This document shows, one piece after another, positions 36,688-48,325 of a stretch of DNA of 64,000 nt. Below the pieces are notes generated by a model, which worked only from the letters and a program-made list of their open reading frames with translations, was not told the DNA's origin and ran no database searches. Position numbers and translations under genes: made by a program. This DNA is from Eutypa lata (taxonomy: Eukaryota > Ascomycota > Sordariomycetes > Xylariales > Diatrypaceae): contig JAKULF010000005.1 of NCBI GenBank assembly GCA_022661535.1, positions 1,736,001 to 1,800,000 on the forward strand, written 5' to 3'. The number at the start of each line of letters is the position of its first letter. Positions within the stretch are counted from its first letter, which is position 1.

Positions 36688-38935
36688 CTAACGGGAGACA
36701 GGAGTCAAGTAGGCTAGAAGGGGTCCCTTCTCCCAGAGGTTGAAGATCTTTTGTTTGGAGACCCAATCCTTGCTCTCGTCGGCGATCGTCATGTCGAAAT
36801 TCCACAATACGCGGGCGAGGATAAGACGCATCTCGACGTAGGCCAGGCTAGGAGTGGTACAGTTAGCAGGTTGGTAAACGACTCCTTGGTTCAGGGGGGG
36901 TAGAGGCTTACTTTCTACCTAGGCAGTTCCTTGCTCCGAGATGGAATGGCTAGTTCATATTCTGTGGTTAGCAACCATTAAGTTCAGAGATTGAAAGGGG
37001 TGTGTAAATAGCTCGTGATGTAACGTTGTCCCTAAAGACTTGCTCACAGCGATTTGCCTGTCGCTAAGCATAGGATATGAGACATCTTTGCCCTTCACCC
37101 TGAGCTTTTTCTTGGTCTGGAAATTGGGGGGGTTTATGATAAATAAAAGGAAGCAGGGGATTCTTACCTGGAAGGCATCGCGATTATCATTTGCAAAGCG
37201 GGGATCGTTGAGCCAACGCTCTGGGTGGAACGAAAAGGGGTCGGAAAAGTGCGCTTCGTTGTGATACATGGCCCACTGATGAACAGCCACAATCGTCTAT
37301 TCCTCGCACATTCCTCATTAGCATCATTCCACCGGCTCAGCTCAGATTAGGCGGAGGGGGACTGTATTGTATCGACAAGAAACGAAACGAGAGGAACTTA
37401 CGTCTTCCGGGATGAAGTTCCCACTGATGCTCGCGCCGCCCTTGGGCACGACCCTCGGCAGGCCGGTCGGGACGGGCGGGTACATGCGGAGGGCCTCGTC
37501 CAGGCAGGCCAGGAGGTACTGCAGCGAGCTGACGCTCACGAAGTCGATCTCGTCCTCGCTCTTGAAGGCCCCGCGGATCTCGGCCGTCAGCTTCGCCATG
37601 GGCTCGGGGTTCATCAGCAGGAAGTACGTCACGCCCGAGAGCAAGGTGGCCGTGGTCTCCGAGCCGCCGATGATCAGGATGCTGCTGTTGGCTTGGAGCT
37701 TCTCCATCGTGAGGCCCTGGAGTCGTTGAGAAAATTGTGATCGTTAGCTGTGCTGCTTCATAGGTAGGTAGGTAGGTAGGTAGGTAGGTAGGTAGGGAGG
37801 GAGGGAGGGAGGGAGGGAGGGAGGGAGGAGGTAGGTAGGGGCGCAATAATTGATGACGGAGAGATGGAAAAGGCGATGGTTGGCTTACCCATTCGTCCTG
37901 TTTCTTCAGTAGGCCTTCGACCAAGTCCGGCCGCTCCTTGCCCGATTCCATGCGTCGAACCAGCTTTGCTCTCGTGAAGGCCATGTGGTTATCGCGCTCC
38001 TCCAGGGCTGCTTTGGGCGCCATAGCTAGCAGCATTTTTGTTATGAGCGGGAAGGGTTTGACGACCTGCAGGATAGTGCCGACTCTCGCCATACGGAATA
38101 TCGTCTTCACCCAGACATGGTAGTCCGAGTTATCCAAACAACCGAAACTGGGTGGTTTTTTTTGGTTAGCCACCAGTATTTTTACTGTATGGGGTGGGAC
38201 GGGGAGCGGAAAGGGAGAGAAAAACGTGAGTTAAGTGTCGTTTTTTACGTGTTCCCACTTACCTCTCACCGAACGCCAGATCACCGATCACGTCGAAAGT
38301 AGTGTAATTATACCAGGCGGCAATATCAAGCGTCTTAGCACCATCTTTGCAGTTGTCATGCAGCCTGCTAATGAGGAGGTCGATATAGCCCTTGATGATA
38401 GGCTGCTGCTCGCGCATGCTGCGATCACTGAAGCCGTTGGCGAGGGTCCTCCGTATAGCGCCGTGCTCCTCGCGGCTCGCGTTGACGATGTCGGTTGGTA
38501 GGTCCTTGACGGGGCGGTAGAAGCCATCCCACTTCTCGAACTCGCCGGTGCCCTGGGCCCGGTGGCCCATGATGTCTTTCCAGGCGACTGAATTCGAGAA
38601 CGCCAGCTCGTTCGGCGCGATGCGCACCACCTCGCCGTACCGCTTGTGCAGGTCCAGCACGTCGAACGATATCGTCCCCTTCATCATCTTGTACGAGAGC
38701 CCCAACCGCGTCCCCCGCATGAGCAGAGGCCCCGGGTACCGCGCCAGCGGGTGGAAGAAGAGGTTGTAGACGACATAGCCGCCGACGTACAGGACGGACT
38801 GTTGTTCTGTCAGCATTTATTTTACTTATCTATCATATCTGCAGACTTGGCGATTTCAGCCCGTGGGAAAGGAGCACATACAAGCCCGACCGTCAGGACG
38901 ATGATGTTAGTCAGTCCCAGCGCCGCGAGCGCCAT
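36688..38935 (-). CDS. Cytochrome P450 monooxygenase
   Basis: Seven exons on the minus strand: 38935-38882, 38798-38263, 38147-37889, 37716-37402, 37296-37168, 36949-36912 and 36847-36688, giving 496 residues. An N-terminal membrane anchor (LTNIIVLTVGLSVLYVGGYV) is followed by FFHPLARYPGP. The I-helix has GGSETT (about 300-305), the K-helix ExxR is EALR (357-360), then FHPERW. The haem loop PFHLGARNCLGR, with Cys 440, is coded by the 38-nt sixth exon alone. GESFGCL and the overall order recall the isotrichodermin C-15 hydroxylase-like (CYP65-type) group of fungal secondary metabolism, but the substrate cannot be told. No biosynthetic core gene lies nearby. All catalytic motifs are intact. The intron at 37717-37888 is filled with tetranucleotide repeats. 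Confidence 0.92.
37761..37829. repeat. Composite TAGG then GAGG tetranucleotide repeat in a P450 intron
   Basis: About nine TAGG units run directly into about eight GAGG units. The block lies wholly inside the third intron (37717-37888) of the P450 gene. In the transcript it is a long pyrimidine tract (CCTA, CCTC). Confidence 0.95.
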
Positions 38936-40314
38936 GGCCGGTGATGATTTCTTTATTATAAAACCGGTGGTGAGTAATCAGGGTCGTGTCCGAAAGAGTC
39001 GATAATGCTAGATGTTCTGGTCTATGAATTGATCCCCGCATGAATGATGCTTCGAATTTGGGGGGTTATCACCACTTTTATTAAAACCGTCGTATTCGTA
39101 TCACGGCATAAGTTATCTACCGGACCAAGTCCTTGCCGCATCCTAATGCAACTATTCGAGCGATTCAGTTCAGGCTCCGTAGTAGCTCGTACAACTTTAC
39201 GATTTTTTCGGACGTCTAGATAACATATGGTAGCCTTGAGCACTGCCATCTTTCCAATGAGTCGAGTAGTTATGCTATCTTGAGCAAATAGAAATATTCT
39301 ACGTCATCTAGAATGCTTATTATACCTACGTACTTCTTACAAGCTGTCTGGCTGTGTGATTAGCAACGTGCTGCGGCGATGCACTTGCGCAAGCGCACAC
39401 GACATTCGAAAGATATGCGGTTGTCACCATTCGAGCACCGTGTACGATTTTCCTACTTCCTCAGCCCTATGATGTAGAGTGTCTTATTAAAATTCGTCTC
39501 ATCCAGTTCCTAAACATGCGTTCCTGTCCTCGACCCATGTGTCGATGCGCGGCCATACTTGGCAGCCCATGAGTCGCGTCTCTTAGTGCTATTCTAGTCA
39601 AGTTACAAGTAACCTCGAGATCTCGCGCATAGTTAATCGTGTCTGTTTGACTGACTACGTCGTAGTATGAACTATCAGTTTATTACCTAAATAATCTTCA
39701 AGACGTTATCTTACTCATTGGGACTTAAGGAGTCAAATGGCAGTTAGTTTACCGTCTCCGTCATAAATTGTGATGTTCTATACTACCACACATATTCCAG
39801 ATCACGATCCTGAAACCTACTTATGTAAACTATTGTCAACATCAAGTAGGTAGTTATGCATAAGCTGTATTGTGACCCTTTTAAGTGGCTGAGTGGCTAA
39901 TAATAATAAGATGCGTGGACAGGGCTCCCATGTTACAACATGATAAGATTCCGTGGGGTTAGTATCAAAATTCGTAACTCGTATAAGAGCTCGTAAATCT
40001 CGTACAAGACTTTGCTCTTTAAGGTTTAACACTGACTAATTGGGTACAGCTACTGACAAAAGGGGAGTGATATTCAGTAACCCCTGCGAATACAAGAAAA
40101 CACCAATGCGATAGCGTGTTACCCCACCATCCACCCATCCTGCCATCATCCCACCGTGATGTTGCCATGAAACTCATCTAGGCAGTTCTCATTTAAAAGG
40201 TACGGTGTCGGGCTCGATCTCAAACCCGAGAGAAACCCGTTCCGTCCGTAACATACCTCAAAAACAAAAGACTAAAACAAAAGAGACAGCAAGGTAGCTA
40301 TCGCATCTAGAGCC
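38936..40314. other. P450 upstream and peroxiredoxin-like downstream interval
   Basis: About 1.4 kb. The left part is the P450 promoter side and the right part the 3' flank of the peroxiredoxin-like gene. No coding sequence was recognised. Confidence 0.5.
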
Positions 40315-41047
40315 TTATAAGAACCCCGAAGTGGCCTCCGGCACCGGTTTCCGCCTTGATTTGACACCGAGGGCCCCGAGGGCCTCGTGGAGGTCGGGGA
40401 GGTCGTCAGCGGTAGCCGCGACCTTAGCCCAGCGGACGACACCATCGGCGTCGACCGCGAAGGCGCCACTGGTCTGCCAGCGGGTGCCGCTCTCGGTGGT
40501 GCGGTTCCAGATGCCCTCGTCCTTGCCGAGACGAATGGTCCGGTAAAGCGACATCGGGTTCAGGACGTGCCAGGTGCTCGACACGCCCAGCCCCCACTGG
40601 GCGTACAGCTCGCGCTCGTAGTCGACGACGACGGAGACGTCCCAGTTGCCGCCCACCTGCACGACCCAGCGCTCCGTCGCCTCTGGAGACGAGTGCGACA
40701 CCGCGACGAAGTGCACCTCCTTGTGCGCAGTCGAGAGCGCGGTGAGCGCTCTGAAGGTCTTCTCTGCGACTGTAGGCCAAGGAGGGAGAGAAAGAGGTAT
40801 GGTAGTAAGCTAACTGGTATTGTTCTCTGCTAGAATCAGTTGTTTAAACGATGCAAAACTTACAAGGGCAGCCGCAGTGGCGTAGAAAGACGATGAGCGT
40901 TGGCTTATCTGCAGGCAGCTCCAGGTTTGGGTTGATGGGCGCCTGTTGACCGACTTTTGGCACGGGAGCAACTTCTTTGGCGGCAGGCGTCTTCCACGAC
41001 TCCCATTCCTGCGAGAGGTTGGCCTGGTTGTCGTTACCGGTAGCCAT
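40315..41047 (-). CDS. AhpC/TSA-family peroxiredoxin-like protein
   Basis: Two exons on the minus strand: 41047-40864 and 40769-40315, giving 212 residues. The thioredoxin fold is visible: KPTLIVFLRHCGCPFAEKTF (splice inside the F codon), HFVAVSHSSPEATERWV, VVVDYERELYAQWGLG and then TSGAFAVDADGVVRW near the end. This matches the AhpC/TSA antioxidant group (AAED1/PRXL2-like), with the HCGCPF motif at the expected N-terminal active-site position. A role in peroxide or thiol redox handling is inferred, and activity of this subfamily is not well established. The C-terminus is basic (KSRRKPVPE). The gene diverges from DML1 over 564 bp. Confidence 0.85.
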
Positions 41048-41611
41048 GGCTTGTTAGATCGTTACGTGAGGTAAGACAACGTATAGGTATACTAAACCCC
41101 TAAATCGCAAAAGGAGGGATGCAGGTAAGAAGGTAATAGGCGGGCTTGGCGATGATCTCGGACGCAATTGACGAATAAACTTGATACTGAGTCGTCTTAA
41201 CTAGGTATTATATGGAATATTTAATACTACTTCGATATCTAGCTTAAAGTGATAAATTTCATACCCACGTTGCTTTAGGGAAAATAATATTTCAGAACAT
41301 CTTTATGTTGTATCATATGAGTGAATAATTGGAAAAATCACATGAAACTGCTCGTGACCAAAGGTTCTCCGTATTGTTGCAGCCAGCTGCTGGCAGTTGC
41401 CAGCTTATTAATATCTCAATATCAGGTTCCTTACAAACTTAATAATGCTTTCCACAACCTCACTAGCTTCCTATGCAACACTTGATATGAATCATCAACT
41501 TTGATTGTTTCCAAGGTGTTTTTTTAGTGGAATCGTTCGTGTATCCCGTCAAAAGGGTGTGCAGAGAGATAAAGTTCGACGTCATATATTCTCGTTCTGC
41601 GCTTCCCCGCG
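41048..41611. other. Divergent promoter, peroxiredoxin-like gene and DML1
   Basis: A 564-bp AT-rich region between divergent starts. No coding sequence and no element I can name. Confidence 0.5.
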
Positions 41612-43507
41612 ATGCGTGAGATCATCACGTTACAGCTCGGGCAGCAAAGCAACTATCTGGGCACTCATTTCTGGAACACTCAGGTAACCAATCCTTCTCT
41701 AAGTGCATAATAAAACATATCTAATACTCTTGTAGGAGTCATATTTTACCTATGGCGCCGATGAGGAATCCCCCGTTGACCATGATGTTCACTTCAGACC
41801 CGGCATAGGTGCCAATGGCACCGAGACTTTCACGCCGAGGACGGTTATCTACGACTTGAAAGGCGGGTTTGGCTCTCTCCGCAAGATCAATGCTTTGTAC
41901 GAAATAGATGGAGACCCATCCTCTAGTAGTTTATGGTAAGTATCGTTTCCAAAGCCAGTCGAGGCTCCCTATGCCTCTCCTCTCACAAGGAAATAGGAAT
42001 GGCCAAACGGTAGTACAGAGGCAACCGCCCATACAGCCAAGTGAATACCAAGAAAGCCTTGATTCTGGGCTCACTCCACCTGAGCTCACGACGAGCTCAG
42101 TTAGATACTGGTCTGACTTTAACCGTGTCTTCTTCCATCCCAAGTCCATCATCCAACTCAATGAGTACGAGCTCAACTCGACCGTCATGCCTTTCGAAAA
42201 GTGGCATATGGGAGAAGAGCTATTTTCTTCTCTCGACAAGGAGCATGACATTGTGGATCGAGACCTACGCCCCTTTGCTGAAGAAGCAGATCATATGCAG
42301 GGTCTCCAGATCATGACCGGGATCGATGACGCGTGGGGCGGTTTCGCTGCTAAGTATATCGAGCGCCTCAGGGATGAATATGGCAAGATCCCTATCTGGG
42401 TCTGGGGTGTCCAAGAACCAACTGGAGGCTTGCCAAGGGTACGAGTCTGGCTATCCTCTTGATGCTTTTTTTGTTTACTAACTTGTTACTAATAAGGAAA
42501 AACGACTTCTCAAGTTGACTAATAAGGCACGATCTCTTGCCGAACTTAACTCGCAAGCATCTCTAGTGGTGCCTCTGGCACTTCCTCGTTCATTGCCTTC
42601 CAATTTGCAACTTGATGCATCATCTTCTTGGAATGTCGCTGCCCTTCTCAGTGCAGCTCTTGAAAGCACTACCCTCTACACTCGACTAAAAACCACCGAT
42701 CGCGCCAACTCGAGCAGCCTTGGGAACATCGCAGACCTCCTAAACGTCTTTGGAAAGCAAGTCATTGCTAATCTTGAGATGAGCTTTGTCGAACCCCCCA
42801 AGCCGGCCCAGAACGGCACCAACGGGGCCAGTCACGCTCTAAATGGAAGAGCAGAGCTGTTTTCGGACGTTGGACACAATGCATACGCGGAAGCCAGTGA
42901 TAACCTATCTGAGTCTGGTTCGCAGAAGGGCACGGTATCTTTAGACATTGATTTGTCCTCCCCCGAAGAACTAGATCTCAACTCAGGCGGTCGCCGAAGG
43001 CATCGAAAGCGCCATGTATTCAGTCAGTTCCTGACCTATCGAGGCCCAGAGAATCCGGAAATTACCGGTGAAGTGGAACCAGACTCGAGAGGACAGGGTG
43101 GCTATATACAACGCCGTCCCAAAGTCCACAAGTAAGTTCCACGGCCTTCCGTTTTACTTGTCGCCCAACCGCTACCCCTCTCCTTACTCTCACGTAAACC
43201 ATTCGTGGGTAATGGTGTTAACCGTAATGATAGCTACCACTCCGCGGTTGACTTTCCGATTATCGACAGCTATCCCAAAATTCTCCGGGATAGCAGGGGC
43301 AGTCCGCTCAAGGATCATGCGGCAGTGCGGACAGCTCTAACTATAGACTCGTCGGTGATGGCCAAGGTAAGAGGCCTACGCAGCACGGTGGTTCGCTACA
43401 TCGGGGTAGAAGATCGAGAGACGATAGGAAACGAGCTTGCTGAAATCGCGGAAGGCTACAAGGAGGGTTGGTCTAGTGGTAGTGATGATGACGATGACGA
43501 TGATTAG
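41612..43507 (+). CDS. DML1: Dml1/Misato tubulin-like mitochondrial inheritance protein
   Basis: Five exons: 41612-41683, 41736-41935, 41997-42438, 42497-43131 and 43234-43507, giving 540 residues. The N-terminus ([20 protein letters not shown], then WNTQES) is the Misato segment II tubulin/FtsZ-like start. Next come [51 protein letters not shown] and [16 protein letters not shown], strongly conserved in Dml1. The C-terminus is acidic. In yeast, Dml1 is essential and affects mtDNA partitioning and mitochondrial form. The last intron is the least certain: the donor AA|GTAAGT at 43132 is good, but the first in-frame AG is at 43232-43233, giving [19 protein letters not shown]. The NGVNRNDS codons just before it are intronic in this model. 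Confidence 0.9.
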
Positions 43508-44538
43508 ATACTCAAGTTTCAGCGTTAATCGATGGAAGTTACTGAGTTGATTGATACCCATGTTTTTAAATTGTAACCGCCCTTATATCGCCAAGATGTC
43601 CGCGATCTTATAACCAGAGGTCCAATTCTTTACCTAGTTTCCATGGTCTTGGGGTTCGGGGGAACTTGTAATATGCTGTGCAGGTCTTATAATAACCATA
43701 TTTTGAAGAATTATAGGTTAGTAACGATAAAGGCAAGACGTCCGTCTTTCAAAGTGAAACTGTATAATGCTTTGTATCTCGTAACTATATGGCAGATACT
43801 TTAAGCTTATTGTTTCAAGGGATTTTTATAGCAATGTTGTTAAAATCAAAACTCTGGCATGTCTGGTAAAACTAGTCTACATCTCCCTGTTTTATAGCAA
43901 TAGAGGCAATAATTTACCTAGCCATATGACTAAATACTAGGAATTCCTCGGACTACGCTAGATAGGTCCCGTAAATGCCCTCGTACCACATTGCCATGAA
44001 AATAAGAAACACTGGTCTGCCAACGAATTCCAGGGCACAATATAACATTTCTTCATTGTAGCTTTAATCTGCCTGAGCCTAATAGAGATTGTCCTATTAA
44101 CAGCATTCAGCACCAATATACTACTCCTAATATGCCGGCCCCACCTCTGTAGGCAATCAATCGCTCACCACATCTCTATAATATCTTGCTTTTTTAGAAT
44201 ATTAGGGTCAGGTAAATCTTGGCACATATAGAACAGTGACACATAATTATGTAGACTTGCGGATTCGGATTATTAGTGATGAAACTATAGAAAGAAAAAC
44301 ACATCAGAATCAAACTTCTGGTCAGCTCATGGCCCTATGTAGTATACATGTAATCATCGTGTATCCCCTGAGGCCCAACACGTCCACAAAAACCATTCCC
44401 GGACACCTCTTGTCCGTATCTACCTAGACCACTAGTAGGGAGCAGGGCCCTAATAGCAAAAGAACAAGAAAACTAGCGGGATGAAAATGTATCAACCGCT
44501 ATAAGCTTCGGATACCACCAAAGAGAGTCCTAGGCACC
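43508..44538. other. Intergenic region between convergent DML1 and HMG-box gene
   Basis: About 1 kb, AT-rich, with no supported coding sequence. It holds two 3' ends. Confidence 0.5.
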
Positions 44539-45745
44539 TCACAGGGAAAAGTTAGGATCATATCCCCAGAAGGCGTCCTCGAACGCCGAAGGCTCCTGTG
44601 CGTTAACGACAGCAAAAAGGCTATGGTGCTCAGGACCATCCTGCCCAACCGCGTCATTCTTGGCACCGTGAACATGAGCATCGTTCCCAAACAGGCCATT
44701 CTCGACATCGAACGCGGGAGCATCGTGTCCAACCACGTCATTCTTGACATCGTACACCTGAAAATCGTTCCCAAGCAAGTCATTCCCGACATCGTACGCA
44801 AGAGCATCGTGTCCAACCACGTCATTCTTGGCATCGTGAACATGACCATCGATCCCAAACAGGTCATTCTCGACATCGTACGCAGGACCATTGTGTCCAA
44901 CAGCGCCATTATCAACACCGTACACCTCAACATCGTTCCCAAACAAGTCATTCCCGACAGCGTAATCATAAACTTCGTTGCCAACGGCGTTGATATCAGC
45001 CGCGTTACTCTTAGCATCATTGCTCGAAGCGTGATCGTGAGAAGCGTGATCGTGAGAAGCGTGATCGTGAGAAGCGTGATCGTGAGAAGCGTGATCGTGA
45101 GAAGCGTGATCGTGAGAAGCGTAGCCGTAAGGAGTGTTGACGTAAGAAGCGTCACTATAAGCGCCGTCACCGGTGTCATCGTCGTCAGAAGCATCATCTT
45201 CGAGATCCTCGTCACCAGAAGGGTCGTAACCAGGACCGTCGTCCTCCGAACCGTCGTCTTCAGGAGCGCTAGCAGCAAGTGACAGGCTTCCCCCATGCTC
45301 TGTGGCATTATTGGCTGCTTTATTCCGCCTGCGAATCTCACTGGTTTTCCGAGGGTCGTACTTATAGTTCGGATACATGAGAGCGAACTCCCGCTGCTTC
45401 TCTTTCTGCAACTCTCTCCATGGCTTCTTCTCATGCTCCGAGAGAGACCGCCACATCCTTCCGATCACCTTAGCTGTAAAATGACTGTCAGCGTAATCCC
45501 GCAGGATGAAACGAAGTGGTAAACTTACAGACGTCCCCATTGCTCATGTGCCTTTTCAAGCGGGCGTTTTCCTGCCTGACCACTGGATCCCAATGTCTCC
45601 GGAATAATACCCAGCAGTTCGGTGGTCGCTTAATGCCATTTTTAGGCGGCTTCGCGTGGCTGCGCTTAATGGGCGCCGAGCTCTTCGCCTTAGCCTTACT
45701 CTGTGTCTTGTTTCTGCCTTTGGGAGCGCCAGCAGGATCCGCCAT
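44539..45745 (-). CDS. MAT-type HMG-box protein, copy 1 (HMG half)
   Basis: Two exons on the minus strand: 45745-45529 and 45473-44539, giving 383 residues from the ATG at 45745. After a basic Lys-rich lead (KRSHAKPPKNGIKRPPNCWV) comes a MATA_HMG box, about residues 38-112. The intron (phase 1) falls in the serine codon of MSNGDVS|KVIGRMW, the intron position typical of MAT1-2-1/MAT1-1-3 genes. The box ends in YPNYKYDPRKTSEIRRRNK. The C-terminal half is acidic and repetitive: six HDHAS units, then four ~28-residue units like YDVENDLFGIDGHVHDAKND. Such boxes bind DNA, and the family controls mating or sexual development. The same frame continues upstream through an in-frame TAG (45764-45766) into a MAT1-2-1-like N-terminal domain, annotated separately. 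It may be one split gene. Confidence 0.85.
44620..44960 (-). repeat. Four ~84-bp coding repeats in HMG copy 1
   Basis: Four imperfect units of about 28 residues, for example YDVENDLFGIDGHVHDAKND plus VVGHDALA. The composition is Asp/Asn with scattered Phe, Tyr, Val and Leu, the kind found in acidic activation segments. Units differ mostly by substitutions that keep frame. Confidence 0.8.
45030..45122 (-). repeat. 15-bp coding minisatellite (HDHAS) in HMG copy 1
   Basis: Six nearly identical 15-bp units (GAAGCGTGATCGTGA on the plus strand) coding tandem HDHAS. The nucleotide identity between units suggests recent expansion. Confidence 0.95.
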
Positions 45746-45763
45746 GGCACCGCTGTTGGATGC

Positions 45764-46478
45764 CTAACCCACAGCGGGCGCCACGACGGGATCGGCGTGT
45801 CCGGAAACCCGATCTAAAGTACTTCCATATCCTTGAGGGCTGGGCTCAGGCGTTTCCATGGGATGTGTCAGGGACATGGTAGCTGGAGCCTGGGTCTGCT
45901 GGCGTATCATAAAGGGTAGGTCATGTCCCGGGAAAAGACGAAGAATCATCCCTACTCGATGGAAGTCGTCGCCATGTCCCAGATACACGCGGTCTTTGAG
46001 GCTATCGTCAATGGCAAAACTGACATTGTTGTTGTTGATAGTAGACCTAAAAGAAATAAGATAAGTAAATTGCCACAACAGTAATATATAAGAGCAGAGG
46101 AAAGCTGGCTATCAATGAAGATTGAATGGCAGGGATACAGAAGGAAACACTGCAAATGTCGTAACTAATATCACACTTGATTGTATTTATATGTGAGGAA
46201 ATGATGGATGTGTGGGGATGTGAGGAGCAGGTAAGGAAGTGAAAAGCTTACACCATGGAACCGAGAAGCATTTGTTTCTCCGCCATCTGCCAGCCATTGT
46301 ACCAATCAATGGGAATGACCACGATGCGGTTGAAGGAGCAAAGCTGGATCTTTAGAGTCTCCCAAACTCTGCTCATTCGAATTACCACACTGGCGTGATC
46401 AATGGGTTTGTTGAAGGCGTTCGCATTGGGACCTTGTTGGTAGTGAATCATATTCCCATTATTTCCGAAATCCATCAT
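45764..46478 (-). CDS. MAT1-2-1-like N-terminal domain, copy 1 (upstream cistron)
   Basis: Two exons on the minus strand: 46478-46252 and 46046-45764, about 169 residues, ending at an in-frame TAG. ATGs lie at 46478 and 46475. The core RVWETLKIQLCSFNRIVVIP, then DWYNGW, with VSFAIDDSLKDRVYLGHGDD after the intron, resembles the N-terminal region of MAT1-2-1 proteins, where W..L..QL..N..VV.IP precedes the HMG box. The intron (phase 2) sits at the same point as in copy 2. The frame resumes after TAG as six sense codons and then the ATG of the HMG half, so this may be the front of a single protein made by readthrough or an alternative splice, or a separate product. The tail (VSGHADPVVAPAVG) is unremarkable. 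Confidence 0.65.
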
Positions 46479-48325
46479 GATAGAAGAGACAATAGACAGT
46501 AGTATCAGGTAACTGTAGCAAGACACGAATAGGAAGCCTGATAGTTATCAGAAGGTGAATATTGATTGATGAATAGGACGAAGTAGATGACGAATAGGAA
46601 GAAGTTGATGAATGAATAAGAAGAAGTTGATGGATCAATAAATTGAAGTTGATTGATGGAATGATGAAAGTTCCTTGACGGATAGAGGAACAGTGTGAAG
46701 TGGTGACAGTTGTTTAAGTACTAAGAAAGTAGAAAATAGGAAGTGCTCTGATCCCAACCACGGATCCCATTACTGATTTGCCGTTCTGGGAAATTAACTG
46801 TATGTATGGCCATAGTCTTTAGGTACTACTGCATATATGCATATTATATCGATTAACAATAGGTATCTGCCGTTCAAATCAAGAAATGGGATAATCAGTT
46901 GCTATGGCTAGTCGTCAACCGCGCGTCACGCGTTTAGAAGGTCAGGTTTCCGTGGAAGCCTGGCGTTTAGCGTGTTCCTATTATCAGTATCTTTACCCCC
47001 GAGAAGCGCATTCGGATTTATGTTATTAGTACAATGATCCAATAAGATGTCAACTGTATCTGAGGTTAAACGCAAAGTACAGCTTATTAGCCACCACGTA
47101 CGTAATATGCGTTGGACATAGCGGTAAGTATGCTTGACCTAGTTAAGTCTGCAAAGATTCGTCTACGTAGCTCAGTTCCCCTCTTCCCACAAGACTATGT
47201 TAGGCCTTGTATGGAGGACTAGCACAGTAGGTAACGATGTATCGACCGCTTTACTGATAAGTAAGACGTCAAATCTGATAGGAGGAAGGCTGAGCTCCTC
47301 CGGAGCCGCATCCTAATTGTATCTATAGAATGATGCATTACTCTTATGTGATCCCGCCTGTGTAGAATATCCTATAATATCAAAACATGAGAAAGTTGCA
47401 GAGGTAAAATTGCCATCACCATTGTATGATAGTAGACTCATTCTTTTGGAATATAACTGGTATACATTACTTTATTGATTTAGTATCTGTACGTAAAGGA
47501 CTGTTCCCCAACCTTCCACCGGTGTGGCGTGCCGATCAGCCAGCTCGAGGGTGACCTGACGAATAGAGTCTCGGTGATCACCATCCCCCACGAGCTGACA
47601 GGCTGAACATGCAAGCCACCAGATACCAGCAAAGCTCCTACTGTTAAAAGGCGTATATTTCGACGAATTATAAATATATAAAAATAAGCGGGCCAAGAAT
47701 CCTTCAGGTTGCCCTGATTATGTTTGGTTGCAAAAATCGCTCACAAATGGTCATCATATATTGTCATCTGTGGGGGTTTTCTCTCTGACAACTAACTTAG
47801 TTTCTAATGTTTTCTGAATAGCAATTGGCAATTAATTAGTTGTAGAAATCTAACTATGGCATCTTACCCTCAGACTAGGGAGCAGCGGCAGCAAACAATG
47901 GTACCGGCTTAGTTAGTTATGATCACCACAAGCTCTCAATATAATATAGTGTTGCACCACATTACTATTACTAATACTAATACATGAATGACAGCTGACA
48001 GCTAGGTAAAGCCTTGCCAGAATTAGCTATGTATTACTTGATAGGAAAAAAACCTGCGAATGTATCGACATCCCATCGACTTGTCGACCATTCATTTATT
48101 CATCCACCCCATACCATCGTTCATCATAACCGTCTCTCATCTACACCAGGATAACGTTTTCTCATAAACATCAGGCCTTAGCTCAGGCAAGGTCCTACCG
48201 ACTTAATATCCCGACCCTCTAACCTTGTCTCTTTACTGGCTCCCCGAACACGAGCGGGGGACAGTTGGTGGAATTCGTCACGAAAGCGGTTGTAAACCGG
48301 GCAACGAATCCACGAGCTCTCAAGC
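46479..48325. other. Spacer between the tandem HMG loci
   Basis: About 1.8 kb: upstream DNA of copy 1 and the 3' flank of copy 2. GATGAATAGGA-type short repeats occur at 46555-46660. No coding sequence was recognised. Confidence 0.5.

Noticed and set aside
44623..45282. 219-codon plus-strand frame of repeated VRSVI / IVPKQVI
   Set aside because: It mirrors the coding repeats of HMG copy 1 on the minus strand.
45764..45766. The TAG of HMG copy 1 as an ordinary intron remnant
   Set aside because: Candidate donors upstream (GTACTT, GTTTCC) with acceptors TTAG or ACAG give the wrong phase, and they are not shared with copy 2.
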